64,000 bases of DNA from Cystobasidium ongulense. Lineage: Eukaryota; Basidiomycota; Cystobasidiomycetes; Cystobasidiales; Cystobasidiaceae. Numbering within the stretch: the first letter of the stretch is position 1; the number at the start of each line of letters is the position of its first letter. Location: positions 1-64,000 of the forward strand of contig BQUP01000005.1 in the NCBI GenBank assembly GCA_022835595.1, in the 5' to 3' direction. This document shows positions 33,529 through 46,361 of the stretch, one piece after another. The notes beneath the pieces were generated by a model. That model saw nothing but the letters and a program-made list of their open reading frames with translations. It did not search any database and was not told the origin of the DNA. The position numbers and the translations under genes were made by a program.

Positions 33529-34764
33529 ATGCAGCTAGGTATTGGGCGATAGCTCCAGTGAGTCCTTCTCAGTAGCCATCTGCACATTCAGCCAGACTGA
33601 ATTGTGCTTTCAGTGCAATGGTCGGCAAGTCGCAGCTCGTCATCGGCCGCGAAGCAGGACGAGACTGTCAATTCACTCTTACAAGCTTCTAGACTTGCAC
33701 AGCGCAGAGAAGGATCTTCAAGAGCTCTGGTACGGCCTTCAACATCGCAAAGCAGTGACGTCCATACGAATCCTGGGCTCCTCTTTCTAAATTCAGAGGA
33801 CTTGCAAATAGCCTCCAAGCATCGGCGTCAAACTGCCGGCCCAATTCCACAATCATGGAGTAGAGAGATTGTCAACGTCAAGAAAGCTTCCAACGCTAGA
33901 CGTACGAGGCGAAATATTGGCTTAGAAGCTGAGCCTTCTTCGCAATGGTCTACAACGCAAACGGCGCACCGCCCAAGCTCGCTAAGGGAAGAATGTGTCA
34001 AGCGTTTCCTTCTTGACATGGCTTCGGGTGGGCCACTATTGGACGAAGTCGCTTTCCTCCCCATGCACCTCAAGCTACTTCTACTAGATTCTGCTCCTCG
34101 GGTGGCTCCGCTGAACGACGCAAGTCTCGATGCTCTCTTGCTGGAACCGGAAGATATAGCTAAAGCAGATGCAGAGCAAGGGCAGGACGGTCTGCAAGAT
34201 GGTCTTCAAGGCTGGGAAGCCAAAGACAACGATGCAGAACTCATACCGGAAAGACAGATAGACAGGCTTGATCTTTCTCATAGTCGCATTTCGCTGGCAA
34301 TGTTTCGGCAAGTCATGCTTACAGAAACCGACGGGCCGGGTACAGGCCAGCCTATACTTCGGCTACCGAAGTTGAGGTCTCTGAATCTTTCTTCGAGCAC
34401 ATTGGCATTGACAGCAAGCCTACTTGCCATTTTGTCGCATTGTCCTCTACAAAAACTTTCGATAGCTAGTCTTTCATGCAACCTCTACCTGCCGCTTCAA
34501 TCTATTGCGCTGGCACTGCCAACTTTGGAATACCTGGACATCTCGGATAGTGAATGGATGAATTGGAGCCATCTTGCAAAGCTGGACTGGTGTAACCTCT
34601 TTCCACAACTTACAACATTGAGGATCACCAGGTGCGAGGGGTTAGCTCCTAACGCATCCTTCCAGGATCCGGAAGGCAAATCAGGAGGCCCGGCTATTAT
34701 CATGCAAGCCACGAGCACAGTTAGAGAGGCTGGGAGAGTAAAATGGCTTGATGTTATAGCTTGA
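33529..34764 (+). CDS. Leucine-rich-repeat protein, uncharacterised
   Basis: Second exon from 33614 to the TGA at 34764 is certain; I join it to a 10-nt first exon 33529-33538 (MQL) because the donor, acceptor and frame agree, but the start is tentative. About 387 residues. The first ~150 residues are basic and Ser-rich (NARRTRRNIGLE). From about residue 120: CVKRFLLDMASGGPLLDEVAFLP, then LRRs: IDRLDLSHSRISLAMF, LPKLRSLNLSSSTLAL, PLQKLSIASLSCNLYL, PTLEYLDISDSEW and PQLTTLRITRCEGL. LRRs form protein-binding solenoids. No transmembrane segment or F-box recognised. It ends 88 bp before the convergent phosphatidylserine synthase stop. Confidence 0.75.
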
Positions 34765-34852
34765 GACTCTATTTGTGCGCAGTAGAAGGGGTATTATAGA
34801 CAGGGTTGCTTGTCTGCTTCTAGCCAGACGCTAAGATACATTATTGCTATCA

Positions 34853-37144
34853 TCACGTTTGTTTCAATCCTTTCGTCTTGCCGTTTGGTTTCTGTCCATC
34901 TTCAAATGTCACCGGTGTGTTCCTGCCAGACTGGCGACGATCGCGCTTGTAGAGTCCGAAATGGAACACTGGATAAGCTACTAGAGCTGAAATAAACAGA
35001 CTCCAGAAAATCTTGACGCTTGTGGGCGCTGGGTTGGGAAACTTCCCAGTAGACCACTGGAAAAGTACGAAAGAAGTACAGTCAGCTGTGATTTCTGCAC
35101 ATGTGCACAGCGTTGGCATACCTTCAGTACAATCAGGGACTCCAGCTGGGCAACCAATCTCGAGCATCAGCATTGTGTCACTAGTCGATGAGAACGGACT
35201 TACGCAGACTGTTGTCAACAGCATGACAGCGTGGGAGCCCATCCTCTTGACGCGTTTTGAGTAGGTTACATAGTGGTAGAATTCAGCCTGGTCGAAGTGT
35301 CCTCGTCTATCAGCTAATCGTTTACAGGATATAGACAAACATTCCAGAACTTACAGTCGCTGGTAGTGCCCACGCAAATACAGCGGCTAAGCGTATTATG
35401 ACGACTGAGAACAAGATTTAGTAGTGCACGGATCCGATTGACATAATCTGTTGGTCATAGCTTACTGGGGTGTTCCGCAGGCAGCCATAATAGAGTCCTG
35501 GTGACAATACGCTCGGCTTGAGCGAAATTGAGTGATGATGCGAAGAAGACTCACTTCAGGTAGAATACATTGAGCTCGCTCAAAAGGAAAGTTGTGAGAA
35601 GTGTTATGACTGAGAGATAGTTCCTGAATCGCTTCGTACCCTTCCATTGGAATTTCGTCCATTCATGCGGACTGCAGAAAAGTGAGTGCAGGAAAGCGAG
35701 TTCAGCCCTGAAACAAGAATGATCATTGTGAATGCAAACTTCACGTCAATGGCTCGAACATCTTTCCGAAACGTCGGTTACGATCTCCCCGCCACGAGAA
35801 AGGCTGAATTCGGTATCAGCATTTCACAAAAAGCCAGATTATTCAGTATGCGCGACCTACTGTGACATCCAGATAATGGCAAGTCAAAAGGCCGAGTAAG
35901 GTGCCTCCAAGGTTGCAGACGGAGATATCCAATATCCAACGATCCCACCAACATTCTGGGCGTGAATACTTGTCAGTTGAACATATGCACAAAGGGTTCC
36001 GGTTCGAATACAAACCATTGAAGTTCTCAATCTGGTGACTGAGCGACATTTCGGTGACCTAAGGATACGAAATGGACCTTAATGAGCTTTCGAAAACGCC
36101 ATTTAGAGAATTGTATACATACCTCAAACATGACCGACAATATGGTACAGGCCCAAAAATCCCTGAGTATGATTCCTTTGCAGTACCATCCCAGAAGATG
36201 GGCTAATGCGAAATGGTCGAGGCCGTTATATAGGTTGGTCGCGGTGAAAGCGCAATTTTGACCGTAAGATTTTTCGTCCGCAGGATGCAAAAGCGATGGG
36301 TCGAACCACTGTATGAACTCCCGACCGTGCACATCATCTTGCCAGCTGATTGATGAAGTGAATTAGCTGGATTCTGGAATGGCACATGCATTTGTACTAA
36401 CAGAAGGTAGGCCAGGGTCATGCAGTAAAGAACGTTGGTGCCCAAGACAGCACCTGCATTCAATGTTGCTTAATACGAATGAGTGACATACTTGTTCTCG
36501 GATTGACTCACGCCAAAAAGCTGGATGTGGTCGCTTGTAGGGTCCATCGCGGAAATTGATTATAGACACAAGCAAGCTGGAAATGGTCCCACTCAATTGT
36601 GAGAATAATGACTACTCGCAAGACACTTACAAGCCAACGACCGCTGTGATAAGACCAGACTGTTTCTTGACCTAAGTTGTGCAAATAAAGAGCTTGATAT
36701 CAGCCTTACTCAAACATCTGCAGTACTGCCAAAAACTCGATGCATGTCCCAGCGAGCAGAGGCTCCTTGTGGCTGCACATTCCCTGCTTTACTTACTCTG
36801 GTAGGAATGACAAGGTTTTCCGTATGATACGCAAACAGGACTACACATCCTGCCAGCGCGCCGAGACATGTCAATACTGAAGGGCGGTAGGCCCAGGCGA
36901 TTGTGGGGTCGGATTCCAGCTCGAAGGGGTTCAATTTGGCCCGTGGACTTGTGAAAAGACCGAATGTCCTTGGACTCTTTGGCCGCAGCCTCGCCAATTC
37001 TGCTATTTCATCGTCTTCTTCTGCAGAGAAAGGCTCGCCTTCACTGGTGGCGCTCAGAATTCGCACTGGCGGCAACGGCCGTGTTTGTGACTGAGAAGTG
37101 GCCGAAAGAGTCGCATGGCTATCGATCCCCGACCTGTTCTTCAT
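34853..37144 (-). CDS. Phosphatidylserine synthase, base-exchange (PTDSS/PSS) type
   Basis: ER/MAM enzyme that swaps serine for the head group of an existing phospholipid (PF03034 family). At least nine exons. Landmarks: a cytosolic Ser/Pro/acidic N-terminus (AEEDDEIAELARLRPKSP), first membrane span LTCLGALAGCVVLFAY, then NFRDGPYKRPHPAFWR, LLVQ/YLLL hydrophobic stretches, VHGREFIQWFDPSL, NLYNGLDHFALAHLLGWYCK (conserved HxxGWxxK), FEVTEMSLSHQIENFNECWW, DRWILDISVCNLGGTLLG and HEWTKFQWKGTKRFRNYLS. Several more spans follow, with a Lys-rich cytosolic tail. These motifs are those of animal and plant PSS, not of the CDP-alcohol phosphatidyltransferase Cho1 that is standard in fungi. Divergent from BPL1 (368 bp). 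Confidence 0.9.
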
Positions 37145-37512
37145 GACTTGAAGGAGCTTGGACGCCTTCGTGTGCTTGTGTTAGCAGAGAAAGTCAGAGC
37201 AGCTAGAAATTGATGCGTCGCTGGAGGAAGGTGATCGGCGACATCAAGCTTGAGGCTCGATTTATCTAGTAATCCAAGTAACGGACACCAGAATGGTGGT
37301 TAGATGGTGGAGTTTGCAGGGGGTATCATGAAAAGCTGCTGCTGTATCATTTGCTTGCATCGGGCGCTTGGGTGATTGCCACCTCAACCTGCAGTCTGCC
37401 TCGATTGCCTTTTTTCCAGCAGTTCATGCTGTAGACTCATACTCGCTTCGGAGTTGACTCTACAGTGCAAACCCGCCTATTTGATGTCGCTCACACGATA
37501 GAGCCCTTCGGC
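37145..37512. promoter_or_regulatory. Divergent promoter between PSS and BPL1
   Basis: 368 bp separating the two start codons; pyrimidine-rich near 37400-37420. No other feature seen. Confidence 0.5.
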
Positions 37513-39619
37513 ATGGTAGCGTCGCAGAAGACAAATGTTCTCGTATACTCCGGGGCCGGAGTCTCCCAGTCGTGCCTACTCCACTTGAAGACCTCCCTCA
37601 AGTCACTGCTCGCGCCGGCTTACGATGTGCTCGCTGTATCAGCTCAATCTCTTGCAAACGATCCTTGGACAGACAATTGTGCTCTACTCGCATTTCCAGG
37701 TGGCCGCGACCTCGGCTTCCTCACAAGCCTAGGCGAGAAAGGCTGCAAAAGAATAGCCGACTGGGTGCGCAAAGATGGAGGTCGCTACCTTGGTCTTTGT
37801 GCAGGTGCCTACTTTGCAAGTAGTCGTATAGAATTCGAATCGGGAAGGGAAGGTTTCGAGGTGAAGGGCGACAGACCACTCAAGTTCTTCAATGGCACGT
37901 GCCGAGGGACCGCCTTTCCTGGATTCCTATACGACAGCGAGGATGGAGCACGAGACGCTACAATAACACTCGAAGGTGATCTCTGGACGGATATTTGGCC
38001 GAGCAACCCATCATCTCTTTCAGTATACTACAATGGAGGAGGTTTCTTTGAAGAAGAGGCGGGTTCGGACGACAGAACAACGGTCCTAGCTCGCTACGAA
38101 GAGTTGGAAGGTCGGCCGGCGGCAGGGGTGCTTTGTGAAGTCGGATCGCATGGGAAAGCTGTCCTCTGGGGCATTCACCCCGAACACCCCGCTGTGGTCG
38201 CTGCCGGAAATCCTTCACGCGTCGTTGACCCTCAAGAACCCCGGATGCTGTTGTTGAAAGCATCGCTCTTGCTCTTGGACCTCCAAGTACCTTCGGAGCA
38301 GCGGAAGATCACTGGAATTACACCCCATCTACTGCTTGCAGAAAGACCGAGTGATGCATCGCAGCTGGCGAACGTTCTAATCGAGAAATTGGGTTCCAGG
38401 TCAGAGGATGGAAGCGTTCTCTTAGCCGACCTCCAGAACAACTTCTGCCTTTATTCTCAAAACCGGTTGATGGAAGTCTTTGGAAAAGCTTCTGCAAACA
38501 ATGACAATAACCTGGACGTCATCGTGTGCGCGGAATCACAGCCTCCTTCTTCGGTCACGCCTATCTTCAATCTCCCTGTCTTCTATGACGCGCTGGCCAA
38601 AGCTCGCAAAGACCTACAATTCCCATTTAGACCAGAGTTTGGATCAGAATTGCTTTATGGAGAAGTGGTTACGTCTACGCAGACAGTTTTAGAACGGTGA
38701 GGGTGCCCAAAATCTTTGCTGACCATTTATACAATCTGAATTTTCTCCCTACAGAAACCCTGCCTTTCAGTCTGTCTTACCGAGCGGTTTTGTCTTTCTC
38801 GGTTCTCATCAAATAGCGGGTCGCGGGCGTGGCACAAATAATTGGCTATCTCCTCCTGGTTGCCTTCAGTTCTCGATTCTGCTCCGTGCGCGAAAAGAGC
38901 TTGGTCCTCAGCTGGTGTTCTTACAATATCTATTCGGGCTTAGTGTTGTGGAGGCAGTTCGCAATCTTCCAGGATATGAAAATCTCGCGCTTCACCTGAA
39001 GTGGCCAAACGACCTGTACGTAGATATGGGAGAAGATCAAGGTCTTCGGAAAATCGGTGGAATACTTGTCAACTCCACCTATGCGGGAAAGGATTTTTCT
39101 ATCATCATTGGTGAGTATTGTGTCGTAGCTATAATTTCATTTGACTAATCCTCTCGGTAGGTTGCGGCATAAACACCACGAACTCGTCGGCTACAGCTGC
39201 TCTATGCGATCTCATTCAAAAATACAATGGTGCAAACGGAACGCACCTGCCTATTATTTCGCAAGAACAGCTGCTTGCAATCATTCTTCCCAGGTTTGAG
39301 CAGATGTGGGCTGACTTCGACCAGACCGGTGGGTTTGCTCCGTTTATGGAAATGTACAAATCCCGATGGCTGCACAGGTAAGATACGAGACACGGCACCG
39401 TGAATGTGACGGCTTTGCTGACTTTTCACATCCAGTGATAAGGTTGTCACAATAGAAGAGACTGGGCAAAAAGTACGTATCCTTGGTCTAGCACCGGAAA
39501 GCGGGTGTTTGCGAACTATGAACCTCAACGGAAGGAGCGGCAGTACGGGATATATTGATCTTCAGCCCAATGGCAATTCGTTCGACATGATGCAAGGTCT
39601 CCTGAAAGCGAAGCGGTAA
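37513..39619 (+). CDS. BPL1: Biotin-protein ligase (holocarboxylase synthetase)
   Basis: Activates biotin to biotinyl-AMP and attaches it to the lysine of acetyl-CoA and pyruvate carboxylases. The ATG at 37513 gives MVASQKTNVLVYSGAGVSQS, matching the family start. The N-terminal BPL_N glutaminase-like domain shows LLAFPGGRDLGFL and DGGRYLGLCAGAYFAS. The long first exon runs to 38696; later exons carry the catalytic core: QIAGRGRGTNNWLSPPG (GRGRxxxxW biotin/ATP loop), HLKWPNDLYVDMG (KWPND) and GCGINTTNS. The C-terminal cap has VTIEETGQKVRILGLAPESG. About five exons, ~640 residues, normal for fungal Bpl1. Ends 35 bp from the convergent DPM1 stop. Confidence 0.95.
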
Positions 39620-39654
39620 GCTCAGTATGTGTACTATACTATGTTGTTGTATTC

Positions 39655-40778
<1,124 letters not shown>

Positions 40779-40898
40779 TTAGCCAGATGTGTTCAAAGCC
40801 AAGTGACACCTGCGCATCTAGGCGACCACGCCACCACGCTGTAGGAAGCCGATCAGTGCTCTTAAAGAGCAGAGGTATCTCTTGCATCAACCAGCAGT

Positions 40899-42859
40899 AT
40901 GAACGCTACGGACGCATTTAGAAGCCTCTCGTCCGGTATACGCTTCAACAAGAAGAACGCAAAGAAGTCTGGCAATGCAAAGCCGGTAAGTGCCCTCCGC
41001 AAAACCTGAAGGTGATCGGGCTGCTTTTCTTGTGCTGATTGTTTCGGTGCAGCAGGAGCCAGTAGCTAGCACAAGCAAGGCAGGAAGTACTGACCCGCTG
41101 GTATCTAGTGAGGGTTCATCCTCAACTCTGAAAGAAACAGGCGAGACCTTTGCGTGCAAAGATTCGATTGCATGTACTAATACTGCAGGAATCTTACAGA
41201 AGTCGACAGCAATGCCATCAGACGGGCCCACAAGATAAGATGCACAGGGGAAGACCTGCCGCCAGCCTGGTCAGATTTCTCAGCTTTTCCATCGATACCA
41301 CAAGAGCTCCTGGATAATCTAGCAAGGATGGGCGTGACTTCGCCTACTCCGATACAGATGCAAGCCCCATCCATTATGCTCGCTGGCAGAGATCTCCTAG
41401 CATGTGCACCAACGGGTTCTGGCAAGACATTATCGTTCCTGCTACCTACTCTGTTATCAGCCGTGACTTGTGGGCAGGCTGCGACCCAGGCCAATTCACC
41501 GGTGGCAATAGTCGTTGAACCGACACGTGAACTAGCTAGGCAGGTGTATACCGAAGCAGCAAAAGCGAAGAGCGGGACAAGTTGGCGAATCCGTCTTCTA
41601 GGTGAAGCGGAGGCAAATGAACAAGTAGACGGTGATGATGAGGAAGCAGTGGATCTCATAGTCACCACGCCTTTGAAGCTAGTATTCGCCATCAAGGAAC
41701 ATACTTTAGATTTATCAAAGTGAGTCGTTACAATGTCAGACCTATACAGCGCGCACAAAATACTCACCGTACTTCTTTATCTAGTGTCCGGCACCTGATC
41801 CTAGATGAAGCCGACCGGTAAGCTGCATGGCCTGAACCAAAAGAAGGAAACAAAGAAGCATCGTACTGACATGTCTACATCACGACCTGAAAGTTTATTC
41901 GAACTTGGATTCTTGGAGCAGACGGACGAAATCATCGCTGCATGCACGCATACACAGCTTCACAAGGCCATGTTCAGCGCTACGGTGCCCTCTGGCGTCG
42001 AAGAGCTGGCCAAGAGCGTTATGGGAAGCGACATGATCAGGGTCATAATTGGGGGCAGTGACTCTGCCAACCGAACTATTTCTCAAGACTTGACTTTCAC
42101 TGGCACGGAAGACGGCAAGCTTGTCGCATTAAAAAATCTCATCAAGTCCGGTGGCCTCACTCCGCCTGCACTCATCTTCGTACAATCAGTTGAACGTGCA
42201 CAGGAACTAAATCGTGAACTGGTAGCGTATAATATTAAGAGTGAATCGATGCATGCCGAGCGCTCGAAGGATGATAGGGACAAAATTGTGCAGCGCTTTG
42301 CCGAAGGCAAAATCTGGGTGCTAGTTTGTACAGACGTGATGAGTCGTGGCATCGATTTCCGAGGCGTGGCATTGGTAATTAAGTAAGTTTTTGGCTCTTT
42401 AGCAACCACGAGACCGATTCTGACACGACGAAACAGCTATGATTTCCCGCAAAGCGTTCAGAGCTATATACATCGGATAGGACGGACTGGGCGAGCGCAA
42501 CGGAGCGGTCGAGCCATCACTTTCTTCACAAAAGATGATGCCTCCTACTTGCGAAGGCAAGTTCCTATCTATAGTGAGACGTGCTTGCACTAACGCTTTT
42601 CCTCATCAGTATTGTCAACGTTATGCGCAACTCTGGCTGCCTAGTTCCAGATTGGATGCTGTCCTTGAAAGCGCCCTCCCAGAACGCCAAAAAACAGCTC
42701 AGGAGGAAGCCAGTCGAGCGTAAAGATGTCAGCCAAGCTGTTGGTTCAATTGGCGGCAAGCGGAAAGGTGGTCACGGTCCACACCGTGCGACCAAGAAAG
42801 CCAGAAACGATAGTCAGGAGGCTGAAGATGCGTCTTCTAGTGTTGATGACGAGGAATAG
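40899..42859 (+). CDS. ROK1: DEAD-box ATP-dependent RNA helicase Rok1 (DDX52)
   Basis: Nucleolar helicase for 18S rRNA processing. The start [20 protein letters not shown] matches the Rok1 N-terminus. Motifs in order: [17 protein letters not shown] (Q motif), APTGSGKT (I), [10 protein letters not shown] (Ia), ILDEADR (II, DEAD), [12 protein letters not shown] (III plus the Rok1-type VPSGVEE), [14 protein letters not shown] (IV), [12 protein letters not shown] (V) and [17 protein letters not shown] (VI). The Lys-rich tail ends [11 protein letters not shown]. Between the N-terminal and Q-motif exons, frame can be kept only through a very short intron (41154-41188, 35 nt) with a perfect TACTAAT branch site. 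About seven exons, ~560 residues. Confidence 0.93.
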
Positions 42860-43138
42860 GCAGTTCGTGGTGCAAGGCGCTTCGTTGTGGATAAGTGGGT
42901 TACATGTCTTGGAAGGTCAGTAAGAAAGGTTATCGTATTTTGCGCTTGCAGCAATCATGAAGGCCTGCGCGCTCGTCGATCGGATTTGGGTCGGCTCAGC
43001 CTAGTGAGGATAGGCGCAGGCACGTTCGAGATCCGCCTAACTGTCAACCGTGCGGCATGGAAGACACGTTTCAAATATGTATACTTGAAAGCACTTTCCA
43101 CGTCTTGGTCCATCTCTCTCGTCTCCACTCTGTACTGA

Positions 43139-45160
43139 ATGTCTATTATAGCAAGAGCGGTAGTCCTTCTAACGGGATACGCAAACATGCTTGGTGGCGT
43201 ACTGCTTCCGCTCGTGGGCTTCGCCTTCATCAGTACGATATCGGCCGCTCCATATGACAGCTCGAAGCCGGGAAAGACCGAGTACAGTCAATACTACGAT
43301 GTTCAAGCACATCGAGGCGGTCGAGGACAATGTGTCGAAAATACAATCGCTTCATTCGCGTGGGGAGTTATCTCTGGGGCTACTACCCTGGAACTCGACG
43401 TAGGTGGCCTGGACAAGTGTACTACTCTAGTGTAATAAGCAGGAGCATCATTGACTTTTGTTCCTATGTAGAATGGTGTCACAAAAGGTAGATCTCGCCA
43501 CTAAATACAATAATGATAGGCTATCTGCTAACTTGTAACAATCGAAAGACGGCCACGTTATGTAGGTACACCTATCCATCCCAATTTGACGACGTTCTTC
43601 TAATCTTATTAATCGCTCTTAGTGTATGGCACGATGTGAGGATTAGCTTCCAAAGCAGCCACGATGGCCATGCCTGCGAGCTTACATACCATTAAAAATT
43701 TTCCCCCAGGAATCTATCGATCCTCTAAAGGTAATAAAGAAATCGTCACTAGGTAACGCAAACTGAGAGTTTCCCCTCCTTTTAGTGCAAAGATACCAAA
43801 CCGGCGTTCAAGGACGATCCGAGCTTCCCCTATGTCGGCAAGGTGAGCCATAAAGAATGAGAGTCGAAAGATGAGTTGGCTAATTCGTCCACCTTGCCAG
43901 TACATTGCCAATCTCACTCTGGCTCAGATAAAGACCTTGGATTGCGGTTCCCTTCGCCAAGCCACGTTCCCGTTTCAGCTGTTATATCCGGGCATAAAGC
44001 TTGCAACATTGCCCGAGTTTTTCGTACGTATCCGTGTGTTTTCCACTCACTGTACACTGACGGTTGTTCCGTCTACCGTAGGACTTTGTTACATGCACAG
44101 GTGTACCAGTACTATACAATATCGAGTCGTAAGAATCAGACAAGTCCCTTGGGAAGCGTGCGTCAGCTGAAACTCTGCGACTGCTCACTAGGAAAGTGGA
44201 TCCCGTCTTTCCCAATTATACCCGGGGTCCCGAGGTCTTTGTAGACAAGCAGCTCAGTATTTTCCAGAAGTACGGGCTTGTAAAGCATATTACTTACCAA
44301 AGCTTTGACTGGCGTACAATCAAAATGGTAAGCAATGGCTGAGACGCCACTTCTTTGGCAAGACAAAGGAACTGAATACTTGCATGTATGCAGTCCAAAG
44401 AAAGACTTCCTTCTTTGGTCACCTCAGCGCTCGTAGAGTCAGTGCTGCCGTTTCCAAGATTATGGAATTCTCGCTGAAACACCTGATGAACAGTGATACA
44501 ACTGTGCACGCCCGCGTTGGCGATGTTGAGGCAACTTCCGGCCCTTCGGACTGGCTGGCTGGCCTGAATGTCGACGATTTTAAGGGAGACACGCTTGGAG
44601 CACGGTTGATCCGAGCCGCCGCCAGTATAAAAGCAGTGAGTCGCTGCTCTAAGAATCGTCAATCTATTTAGAGAGGCTTTCTCTGAACATTCTGCTATGC
44701 AAGGATATACTCTCTCCAAGTGCAGTTTCGTCCAACAGCAATGCTTCTGCTCTCGACCCAACATATCCAGGCTATATTTCCTTTGTGAACGCTTCCATGA
44801 TCCAGACTGCAAAGGAACTGGGACTGACCGTAAAGCCATACACTATCGATCGGTTGAATACGGTAGAGCAGCTTGATTCCTTGGGAGTGAATGGAATCAT
44901 AACAGACTATGTGAGTCTCTGTCGGAAGCAGTGGTGTCGGTATCTAAATCGGGGCTGATGTGTGTTACAGCCCGAAGTCGTCCGCAGATGGGCGCAAGAA
45001 GCAGGCCTACCGGTCGCACCGACTGTCGAATACGACACGGTGAATAGGTAGGTTGTATTGAGTCACGATTTTAGAAAGTAGAATCTAACAATGATGCTCG
45101 CATAGGTGTTTCGAAAAGTACGCCCAATTTGTTGACGGATCCAAACGGGAATTGCTTTAG
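43139..45160 (+). CDS. Secreted glycerophosphodiester phosphodiesterase
   Basis: Hydrolyses glycerophosphodiesters to glycerol-3-phosphate and an alcohol (EC 3.1.4.46 type). Two in-frame ATGs: 43139 and 43187; the second gives MLGGVLLPLVGFAFISTISA, a good signal peptide. Catalytic residues: QAHRGGRGQCVENT (His-Arg, Glu-Asn), TTLELDNG (Glu, Asp), and WHDE (second His). The stretch from NGVTK to DPLK is split over four consecutive micro-exons (43472-43487, 43549-43561, 43623-43635, 43710-43730). Later blocks: VLYNIESK, FPNYTRGPEVFVDK, HITYQSFDWRTIKM and GVNGIITDYPE. About twelve exons and ~410 residues. Possible N-glycosylation sites (NYT, NLT) are present. Likely extracellular or cell-wall phosphate scavenging; convergent with the GNAT gene (42 bp). 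Confidence 0.92.
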
Positions 45161-45202
45161 ATTTAGTGCTTGATCTTGAAGTAGCTACAATCATAGAAAC
45201 AT

Positions 45203-46034
45203 TCATTGTTGGACCATTAGAGGCCATCGCACGTCTTTTTTAACTGAATTACCCTTTTCGTCAATGTCATCGAAATGAGGGTTAAACCAGTACACATCCT
45301 TGAATCCGTATCTCTCGTATAGAAGCTTGCCTTGAGGGGAGCTAGTCAAAGCGATTTCATAGTCGGGAGCGGTTTCAGTGAGGTTGCTTTGCTTCTCGAG
45401 TTCTGTCTGCTTGATCATGTCTAAACCATTCTTCAGCAGCCTTGTCCCTACCCCTCGCCTTTGACACCGATCCGATACGAAGAGCTGCTGCAGGAACCTA
45501 ATTGCAAACCGAGTCAGGAGTGCCGTAGATTCTCTCAACTGCCTTTGTAACCGCTCTTGTCTAGAACAGTTCTGCTTCTAGCACTCACCACACACGCTTT
45601 TCTTGTGACAATTTATGCTTTATCTGCAGAGATTCTTCCTTGAGCGCAGCGGCCAGCTCGTGGTTGCATTCTGGGTCTAATGTATCATCGTTTAACGTGC
45701 TACTCGATGTCCCTTTGGCTTTCGAAGTCTGCCACTGACGCAGATCACGTTCTAGGGCTTCGGGCTTTGCCCATATCGAATAGCCGACGATTTCTGACTT
45801 TTTCTCCGTATTATTTGTGAAAGCAACATGAATGACATTGTAAGGATCTTCGAGCATCTTGACTAGGTCTTGCACATTGCGCTCTAGTCTTTCTTCGCGG
45901 GTAATGCGAGGATTGGCTAGACGCAGCGTATAGATGGATGGGTAGGTGTCTCGACGATTGCCCCAGCATTCCGCGCAAGCTGCGAGGTCTTCACGAGTCG
46001 CAGGTCGTATCCGGATATCAAGTGGATCAGCCAT
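45203..46034 (-). CDS. GNAT-family N-acetyltransferase
   Basis: Two exons joined at a Trp codon. Start is the ATG at 46034 (MADPLDIRIRPATREDLAAC). Exon 1 has the N-terminal GNAT strand-helix and HVAFTNNTEKKSEIVGYSIW. Exon 2 contains motif A, LFVSDRCQRRGVGTRLL (RxxGxG/A acetyl-CoA loop), and motif B-like SSPQGKLLYERYGFKDVYWF, ending RWPLMVQQ. About 260 residues. Fungal genomes have many such proteins; the substrate (small molecule or protein) cannot be told from sequence. No targeting signal. Confidence 0.87.
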
Positions 46035-46361
46035 TATCAAGTATGGCGCAGGTGAATACAGGTGTTGTCAACATAGAAGGAAGCCCTGACTTTGTAGATC
46101 ACAGTGTAGACTTTCCAGATCCACGTGCAGCACGAGACTCATGAGCCCATCGCGTGTACGACTACTTCCGCGCAACTCGGGCAATAAGGCAAGCTCACTT
46201 CGCAAAGCACATTCCAGTTGTATCATCAGATAGACTCGAACGGAGGGCAGGCAAACTACATTGCAATGTGCAAAGGTGATTATCTAAACACACAACGCTG
46301 TAATCTATGTGACCCGAAGATGGTGGTATTCGCTAAATGGAAAGCCAAGCTGACTATCCGT

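Noticed and set aside
41154-41188. Frameshift in ROK1 as an explanation for the frame change
   Set aside because: GT and AG borders with a perfect TACTAAT branch site explain it better as a short intron, and no other damage is seen in the gene.
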